A stretch of DNA of 5,975 bases from a bacterium. Lineage in GTDB: Bacteria > Patescibacteriota > Minisyncoccia > Phycocordibacterales > UBA1550. Position 1 is the first letter of the stretch. Each line of letters begins with the position of its first letter. A program made the position numbers and the translations under genes. The notes under the pieces are model-generated. The model did no database searches. It was given only the letters and a program-made list of their open reading frames with translations, and was not told the DNA's origin. Of this stretch, positions 1 through 4,580 are shown piece by piece. The stretch spans positions 1-5,975 of the forward strand of contig JAKANJ010000035.1 in assembly GCA_021823825.1 (NCBI GenBank), read 5' to 3'.

Positions 1-1
1 T

Positions 2-262
2 ACAATAATAAAAATAAATTTGCCGACAATTATTGTTGAGGGTAACGACAGGATAGAAAAGGTGGTCACCTTAAATGGGAAAACAATCATTCGCCAGTTT
101 CGCAATGATATAGGCGCACAAGATTTAAAAGTTGGTGAATCTGTCGTCGTAATTGGTTCACCGAACAGCATGGCTCAAATAGAAGCAAAACTAATTCGCA
201 TCTTGCCCACCAATAACAGCGTGCCGGTCATGGAGAAATCAGCAACAACTACTAATAATTAA
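2..262 (+). CDS. DUF5666-like small protein, 3' part (5' end outside window)
   Basis: The frame is open to the left edge: six sense codons precede the first possible start, a TTG at 20, so this is most likely the C-terminal 86 residues of a longer protein. Visible features are a beta-rich pattern (INLPTIIVEG, VVTLNGKTIIR) and the closing block DLKVGESVVVIGSPN followed by IEAKLIRILP. This resembles the small beta-barrel/OB-like DUF5666-type proteins common in Patescibacteria. The closing block aligns with the one in the protein at 4017-4439 (DLSVGENVSVTGTPN, then ISAQSIQLRP), so the two are diverged paralogues. The tail is polar and Thr/Asn-rich. It ends 8 bases before the adaptor gene and is probably the upstream member of the same operon. 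Function is unknown; a role beside the exporter on the outer face of the membrane is inferred from context. Starting at the TTG is possible but unlikely, because the preceding codons (TIIKIN) continue the same strand pattern. Confidence 0.75.
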   Translation, partial: TIIKINLPTIIVEGNDRIEKVVTLNGKTIIRQFRNDIGAQDLKVGESVVVIGSPNSMAQIEAKLIRILPTNNSVPVMEKSATTTNN

Positions 263-270
263 AAATATTT

Positions 271-2052
271 ATGAATCCTACATCACGTTTCCAAAAAATT
301 CTTGCATATATCCGTGCTCATAAAATTATGAGCGCATTCGTTTTGGCGATTGTCCTTTTTTGGGGATATCGTGAATATCAATCACTGACGAGTACTTCTG
401 GAGAAACACGCTATGTACTCGGGACGGTCGCAAAAGATACCATTGTATCTTCGGTTACCGGAACGGGGCAAGTTTCAACGTCCGACCAGGTTGATATCAA
501 GCCTCAGGTCTCGGGTAATATCACTGGACTCTTTGTCGTTGCTGGGCAATTTGTTAATGCGGGGCAAACGATTGCCACTATTGATGACACGACAGCAAAG
601 CAATCAATAGCTGACGCGGAAACTGCACTTACTCAGGCGAAATTGCAATACCAACAGGACACGGCACAGGCTCCTATCGATTATCAAAAATTACAAGAAA
701 CGCTTGCAAGTGCGCAAACTGACCTTGCAACCACTTACAACGATACCTACAATACTCTTTCTAACACATACCTTGATCTCCCAGCGACGGTTACGGGCAT
801 GCAAAATATTCTTTATGGATATGACCTGAGCCAAAGTAAAAGCCAGTGGAATATAGACGTGCTTAAAAATTCCTTCAGTTCACCAAGTGCAGCTGGTGTT
901 TTTGCGGATGTTGCCGCAAGCGATTATAAGACGGCAAGCGATAAATATGCGAGTGCAATCATTGACTACAAAACATTAACTCGTTACTCAAGCAAGGCTG
1001 ACATTGAAAAGGAACTTGCTTCATCGATTGATACGACAACATCTATAGCACAGGCTCTGCAAAGTGAGCTTAATCTTCTTGATGCGATTATTCAGGACGC
1101 TCAGACGTACAACCATACATTAAGTCCGATGGTAACGACCTTGCGAACGAATACACGAAACTATCTTGCAACAGCCAATACTGACTTGAGCGCAATGCTT
1201 AACCAGCAAAAAACACTGGACACGACAAAACAGGCGATTATTGACGATCAACACAATCTTGATATCTTCCAAATAGGGAACCCCACAGGGAGCAACCCAA
1301 TTAGTTTGCAGTCTTCACAATACAGTATTGCTGATCAGGAACGGAAACTCCAACAAATGAAAGATGATCTTTCCAACTATACGATTACTGCTCCCTTTGC
1401 CGGTACTATTGCGGTGCTTGATATAAACCAGTACAGCACCGCCTCATCTGGTAGTGCCATCGCAACTATTATTACCTCACAAAAAATTGCAGAAGTTTCT
1501 CTTAATGAAATTGATGCAGCGAAAGTAAAAATAGGGCAAAAGGCGACACTCACGTTTGACGCGGTTGACGGGCTCTCTATTGCGGGAAGTGTCGCGGAGA
1601 TTGATACAATTGGTACTGTTTCACAAGGGGTAGTAAGTTATACCGTGAAAATTGCATTTGATACGCAGGACAGCAGGGTGAAATCTGGCATGAGTGTAAG
1701 CGCTGCAATCATTACTGCGGTAAAGCAAAATATCCTTACGGTTCCAAATGGTGCAATAAAGACTCAAGGGGGTACCTCGTATGTTGAAACCTTTAACCCA
1801 GCCATTCCGACTTCAACAGGTTCAGGCAGTAGTGCAAGCACGGGAGTAGTCTCGGCAACAGCACCAATACAACAAGTTGTAGAAACCGGACTTTCTAATG
1901 ACACAATAACGGAAATTGTTTCGGGCCTTACGGAGGGTCAACAGATTGTTGTGCGCACAATAGCAGGGTCTGCATCAACGTCATCACAAGCGCCAAGTAT
2001 TTTGAACGCTGTCCGTACTGGTGGAGGACCTCGAGCTATAACCGGACGCTAA
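271..2052 (+). CDS. HlyD/MacA-like periplasmic adaptor (membrane fusion) protein of an ABC exporter
   Basis: This 593-residue protein is the extracytoplasmic adaptor that would sit on the MacB-type permease encoded two genes downstream. One N-terminal membrane anchor lies at about residues 19-34 (IMSAFVLAIVLFWGY) after a basic stretch, giving an N-in topology. The first half of a biotinyl-lipoyl-like domain is at about 70-108 (VDIKPQVSGNITGLFVVAGQFVNAGQTIATID), and the second half at about 370-402 (YTITAPFAGTIAVLDINQYS). A beta-barrel domain follows at about 405-482, including the SGMSVSAAI motif, then a membrane-proximal domain at about 485-565 with the typical VPNGAIK. Between the lipoyl halves lies a helical region of about 250 residues, far longer than the MacA hairpin. 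A Ser/Thr/Gly-rich stretch at 512-530 interrupts the membrane-proximal domain. The ATG has no Shine-Dalgarno sequence, but it directly precedes the anchor and starts 8 bases after the upstream gene. The family is clear; the substrate is unknown. Confidence 0.93.
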   Translation: MNPTSRFQKILAYIRAHKIMSAFVLAIVLFWGYREYQSLTSTSGETRYVLGTVAKDTIVSSVTGTGQVSTSDQVDIKPQVSGNITGLFVVAGQFVNAGQTIATIDDTTAKQSIADAETALTQAKLQYQQDTAQAPIDYQKLQETLASAQTDLATTYNDTYNTLSNTYLDLPATVTGMQNILYGYDLSQSKSQWNIDVLKNSFSSPSAAGVFADVAASDYKTASDKYASAIIDYKTLTRYSSKADIEKELASSIDTTTSIAQALQSELNLLDAIIQDAQTYNHTLSPMVTTLRTNTRNYLATANTDLSAMLNQQKTLDTTKQAIIDDQHNLDIFQIGNPTGSNPISLQSSQYSIADQERKLQQMKDDLSNYTITAPFAGTIAVLDINQYSTASSGSAIATIITSQKIAEVSLNEIDAAKVKIGQKATLTFDAVDGLSIAGSVAEIDTIGTVSQGVVSYTVKIAFDTQDSRVKSGMSVSAAIITAVKQNILTVPNGAIKTQGGTSYVETFNPAIPTSTGSGSSASTGVVSATAPIQQVVETGLSNDTITEIVSGLTEGQQIVVRTIAGSASTSSQAPSILNAVRTGGGPRAITGR

Positions 2053-2055
2053 TTT

Positions 2056-2775
2056 ATGATTGAGATCAAAAACATAACGAAAATATATAAAAGTGGGGAA
2101 ACTGAGCCCGTAACGGCGCTAAAAAATGTATCCTTTACGATTGAAGATGGTGAATTTGTCGCAATCATGGGGCCATCCGGTTCGGGGAAGTCAACATTGA
2201 TGCATATTCTTGGCGCACTCGACACGCCAACTTCGGGCTCGTATTTCCTCGACAAACACGATGTCTCGACACTCTCTGAAGATGAGCTTGCAAACATTCG
2301 ACAGGATAAAATTGGATTCGTATTTCAGGCGTTCAACTTACTTCCACGAACTACGGTACTTCGTAATGTGATGCTTCCTCTTGTATACGAGGGTATTCCC
2401 GAGGCAGAACGCCTCCAGAGGGCAAAAGAAGCACTCATTGCGTCAGGCTTTTCAGAGGACCGATTTGACCACCTCTCCAACCAGCTCTCAGGCGGACAAA
2501 TACAAAGAGTGGCAATTGCGCGTGCACTGGTAAACAACCCCTCACTTATTCTCGCGGATGAGCCAACAGGGAACCTGGACTCAAAAACAGGAGAAATTGT
2601 GCTAGATACGTTTCAAAAATTGAACAGAGAAAAAGGAAGAACTATCGTTCTTATTACGCACGAGCAAGATGTCGCAGAACACGCTGATAGAATTCTATTT
2701 ATTAAAGATGGTCTTTTGGTTAGCGACACGAGTACAAACTCAATAAAAGGCTTTAAGCACCTTGAACATATATGA
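2056..2775 (+). CDS. MacB/LolD-type ABC transporter ATP-binding protein
   Basis: This 239-residue cytoplasmic ATPase powers the adjacent permease. All motifs are intact: Walker A GPSGSGKST at residues 39-47, Q-loop Q91 in FVFQAFNLLP, signature LSGGQ at 144-148 followed by IQRVAIARAL, Walker B LILADEP at 164-170 with catalytic E169, D-loop GNLDS at 172-176 and switch histidine H202 in LITHEQDVAEHADRI. The FQAFNLLPRTTVLRNVMLPL segment and the DEPTGNLDSKTGE block are typical of the LolD/MacB/FtsE/YknY group, whose members drive mechanotransmission rather than a classic transport pore. Length is normal for a stand-alone ATPase of this group. The ATG lies 3 bases after the adaptor stop. The TGA stop overlaps the permease start as ATGA, which indicates translational coupling and also argues that TGA is a stop in this organism rather than a glycine codon. 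Confidence 0.96.
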   Translation: MIEIKNITKIYKSGETEPVTALKNVSFTIEDGEFVAIMGPSGSGKSTLMHILGALDTPTSGSYFLDKHDVSTLSEDELANIRQDKIGFVFQAFNLLPRTTVLRNVMLPLVYEGIPEAERLQRAKEALIASGFSEDRFDHLSNQLSGGQIQRVAIARALVNNPSLILADEPTGNLDSKTGEIVLDTFQKLNREKGRTIVLITHEQDVAEHADRILFIKDGLLVSDTSTNSIKGFKHLEHI

Positions 2776-3995
2776 GCCCTAAAGATATTCTTCATGAAAC
2801 ATATTCTGCCCTTACGGCAAACAAAGTACGCTCTGGGCTTACGGTGCTTGGTATTGTGATCGGTATTAGTTCTGTTATTGCAATGATTTCCATTGGACAG
2901 GGCGCGCAAAATTCTATCCAGGCAAGTATTCAATCGATTGGTTCAAATTTAGTCATTGTCACTCCTGGGGCGCAACGTGGTCCGGGAATGGAAGTTTCTG
3001 CAGGCCGTGGGTCTGCGCGCACACTTACTCAAGATGACGCTAACGCAATTACCAGTGAAATTACTTCTGTTAAAGCCGTTGCTCCTGAAATTTCATCGCG
3101 TTATCAGGTAACAAGTAAGGGGCAAAACACCAATACTTCTGTTGTTGGTGTTACTGCTTCATACCCTGAGGTGCGCAATGTTACGCTTGACCATGGTTCA
3201 TTTATTACAGATCAAAATCTCGCAAGTCTCTCAAAAGTGGCAGTACTTGGAGCCAACGTAAGCACTGATCTGTTTGGTGATGGCGTTGACCCTGTTGGGC
3301 AAGTTATTCGAATAAAAAATATTGAGTTCAAGATTATCGGACTCATGGCGTCAAAGGGTACAAGTGGTTTTGGGAGCCAAGATGATATGATTTTCATACC
3401 ACTTACCAGCGCTCAGCGCTTTTTGGCTGGCGATACCTATGTGACCACTATTAGTGTTGAAGCGGTCAACGCGTCCTCAATGAATGATGTGCAGCAACAG
3501 ATCACTGCTTTGCTATTGGCCCGTCATCGTATTTCAAACCCACAGCTTGCTGATTTCAGTGTTATGAACCAACAGGATATTGTAGCAACTGCTTCAAGTG
3601 TTACCTCGACGTTTACGACGCTTCTTGCTGCGGTTGCGGGGATCTCTCTTGTTGTGGGTGGTATCGGCATCATGAATATGATGCTTACAAACGTGACTGA
3701 ACGGACAAAAGAAATAGGCCTCCGGAAGGCAATTGGGGCGAAACGAAAGGATATCAGCATTCAGTTCCTTGCTGAGGCGGTTATGCTTACATTTTTTGGC
3801 GGAGTCGTCGGAGTGGCACTGGGTTGGGCAGTTTCCTTTGGTGTTATGTATTTTGGAATTCTTCAGACGAGTGTTTCGCCCACCTCTGTTCTTCTTGCCT
3901 TTGGGGTTTCTGCTGGTATCGGCATTGTGTTCGGGTATTACCCGGCACAACGAGCCGCACGGATGAATCCGATTGAGGCACTTCGATATGAGTAG
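2772..3995 (+). CDS. MacB-type ABC transporter permease (MacB_PCD and FtsX domains)
   Basis: This 407-residue protein has the four-helix MacB layout. TM1 is at about residues 22-42 (LTVLGIVIGISSVIAMISIG). A large extracytoplasmic core domain follows at about 45-275 and includes VAVLGANVSTDLFG and PVGQVIRIKNIEFKIIG. TM2 is at about 278-303, TM3 at about 334-358 and TM4 at about 370-392. The cytoplasmic coupling segment after TM2, ERTKEIGLRKAIGAKRKDI, contacts the ATPase. The C-terminal PAQRAARMNPIEALRYE is the family hallmark. The start overlaps the ATPase stop (ATGA), so the two are made in step. Having ATPase and permease as separate chains, with an adaptor encoded next to them, matches YknXYZ-type systems of single-membrane bacteria. 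By analogy with MacAB and YknXYZ the complex exports a peptide, toxin, drug or lipid-like molecule; the sequence does not say which. Confidence 0.95.
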   Translation: MSPKDILHETYSALTANKVRSGLTVLGIVIGISSVIAMISIGQGAQNSIQASIQSIGSNLVIVTPGAQRGPGMEVSAGRGSARTLTQDDANAITSEITSVKAVAPEISSRYQVTSKGQNTNTSVVGVTASYPEVRNVTLDHGSFITDQNLASLSKVAVLGANVSTDLFGDGVDPVGQVIRIKNIEFKIIGLMASKGTSGFGSQDDMIFIPLTSAQRFLAGDTYVTTISVEAVNASSMNDVQQQITALLLARHRISNPQLADFSVMNQQDIVATASSVTSTFTTLLAAVAGISLVVGGIGIMNMMLTNVTERTKEIGLRKAIGAKRKDISIQFLAEAVMLTFFGGVVGVALGWAVSFGVMYFGILQTSVSPTSVLLAFGVSAGIGIVFGYYPAQRAARMNPIEALRYE

Positions 3996-4016
3996 TAATA
4001 ATTTAAAATTAAAAAC

Positions 4017-4439
4017 ATGAAAAAATATCAAAAAGAATTAATTGGAGCAGTTATTATTGCAGTCGTTACTTTTTATGGGGGAATGCTTTATGGCCAATCA
4101 AGAAATTCTGCACAGAGTTCAAATAATGGAAGAAATTTTTCTGCAGCAGGATTTGGTGCGCGGGGTGCTCGTACGAATGGTATGGGCGGTGTGGCCTTTG
4201 GTGATATTCTCGCGAAAGATGCAACGAGCATTACGTTACAGATGCGTGATGGAAGTGGATCAAAGATTGTTTTTTACACCAACACAACACCGGTGATGAA
4301 GACTACTGCGGGAACTGTTAACGACCTCAGCGTTGGAGAGAATGTCTCTGTAACGGGAACGCCAAATTCTGATGGCAGCATAAGTGCACAGTCAATCCAG
4401 CTTCGTCCTGCTATGGTTCCAGGTGCTGCAAAGCAATAG
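4017..4439 (+). CDS. Membrane-anchored DUF5666-like protein
   Basis: This 140-residue protein starts with a basic tip (MKKYQKE) and one hydrophobic segment at about residues 8-26 (LIGAVIIAVVTFYGGMLYG). A polar, Gly/Asn/Ser/Arg-rich linker follows at about 27-58. The compact beta-rich domain at about 60-130 contains FGDILAKDATSITLQMRDGSGSKIVFYTN, DLSVGENVSVTGTPN and ISAQSIQLRP. The segment could be a signal peptide, but no clear cleavage site or lipobox cysteine is visible, so a retained membrane anchor is more likely. The domain is the DUF5666-like type recurrent in Patescibacteria and is paralogous to the partial protein at 2-262. It lies 21 bases after the permease stop with no promoter visible between, so it is probably the last gene of the exporter operon. 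The ATG has no Shine-Dalgarno sequence, only an A-rich stretch. The molecular role is unknown. Confidence 0.85.
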   Translation: MKKYQKELIGAVIIAVVTFYGGMLYGQSRNSAQSSNNGRNFSAAGFGARGARTNGMGGVAFGDILAKDATSITLQMRDGSGSKIVFYTNTTPVMKTTAGTVNDLSVGENVSVTGTPNSDGSISAQSIQLRPAMVPGAAKQ

Positions 4440-4446
4440 AGGCTAC

Positions 4447-4475
4447 TTTCTCTTTGTGGATAAGTATGGTATAGT
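4447..4475 (+). promoter_or_regulatory. Candidate extended -10 promoter for the ABC-F gene
   Basis: TATAGT at 4470-4475 is a one-mismatch -10 box preceded by TG at 4467-4468 (TGGTATAGT), the extended -10 form that tolerates a poor -35. A weak -35 candidate, TTTCTC at 4447-4452, sits 17 bases upstream. Transcription would begin near 4481-4483, just before the large stem-loop, giving an ABC-F leader of about 100 bases. The placement fits, but one -10 match is weak evidence by itself. Confidence 0.45.
4455..4463 (-). promoter_or_regulatory. Perfect match to the DnaA-box consensus (TTATCCACA on the minus strand)
   Basis: TGTGGATAA on the plus strand is the exact reverse complement of TTATCCACA. 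It lies between the proposed -35 and -10 elements, where bound DnaA could affect promoter use. I see only this single perfect copy, and a chance match somewhere in a 6 kb window is quite possible. Confidence 0.25.
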
Positions 4476-4483
4476 GCACAAGT

Positions 4484-4573
4484 CAAAGATCTAAAGTCCC
4501 TAGGGTCTGTCGGGAGCGAATGTGAGGTATTTGCTCGATAGCCTTAGGGACTTTGCCGACTTTGGGTAACCTC
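4484..4573 (+). promoter_or_regulatory. Structured 5' leader of the ABC-F gene: long stem-loop with possible pseudoknot
   Basis: Bases 4493-4506 pair with 4541-4554: ten Watson-Crick pairs (AAAGTCCCTA with TAGGGACTTT), then G-U, G-C, G-C and U-G. After a bulged C4507, 4508-4512 pairs with 4536-4540. After a GG bulge, 4515-4521 pairs with 4529-4535, closing a 7-base loop, GTGAGGT, at 4522-4528. That is 26 pairs in one arm. A basal helix, CAAAG 4484-4488 with CTTTG 4560-4564, extends it across a small internal loop. Loop bases GAGGT (4524-4528) are complementary to ACCTC (4569-4573), 7 bases before the ABC-F ATG. The base of the stem is followed by GCCGAC rather than a T-run, which argues against a simple terminator. 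It matches no riboswitch class I recognise. Alternatives are a REP-like repeat hairpin, a separate small RNA or a non-canonical terminator. Confidence 0.6.
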
Positions 4574-4580
4574 TATATCT

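Larger units (their letters stand above)
4440..4580 (+). other. Intergenic region: end of exporter operon and leader of ABC-F gene
   Basis: These 141 bases are the only sizeable non-coding stretch in the window. They hold a candidate promoter, a DnaA-box match and a long stem-loop, each described separately. No uridine-rich tract follows the stem, so I see no convincing intrinsic terminator for the upstream operon. Readthrough into the ABC-F gene is therefore possible. Confidence 0.8.

Noticed and set aside
20..262. Complete 80-residue gene starting at TTG 20
   Set aside because: The frame stays open to the left edge and the preceding residues continue the domain pattern, so a truncated longer gene is more likely.
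2773..2775. TGA recoded as glycine, as in Gracilibacteria/Absconditabacteria
   Set aside because: No in-frame TGA occurs inside any main gene, and this TGA ends the ATPase in a classic ATGA overlap with the permease start.
2049..2933. Several minus-strand open frames of 70-106 codons opposite the ATPase and the permease start
   Set aside because: They are antisense shadows of conserved coding sequence with no recognisable protein features.
3594..4031. Minus-strand open frame of 145 codons opposite the permease 3' end
   Set aside because: It lies antisense to a well-supported permease, its composition is Lys/Arg/Cys/His-rich and disordered, and it shows no domain pattern.
4042..4296. Plus-strand frame of 84 codons inside the DUF5666-like gene
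   Set aside because: It overlaps out of frame with a gene that has a clear anchor and conserved domain; its product (Met-rich, no motif) looks random.
4455..4463. Replication origin
   Set aside because: Only one DnaA-box match is seen, with no cluster of boxes, no clear unwinding element and no dnaA, dnaN or parAB genes nearby.
4484..4564. The stem-loop as a standard intrinsic terminator of the exporter operon
   Set aside because: The arm is very long and bulged, and it is followed by GCCGAC and not by a T-run. A weak or Rho-assisted terminator role cannot be excluded.
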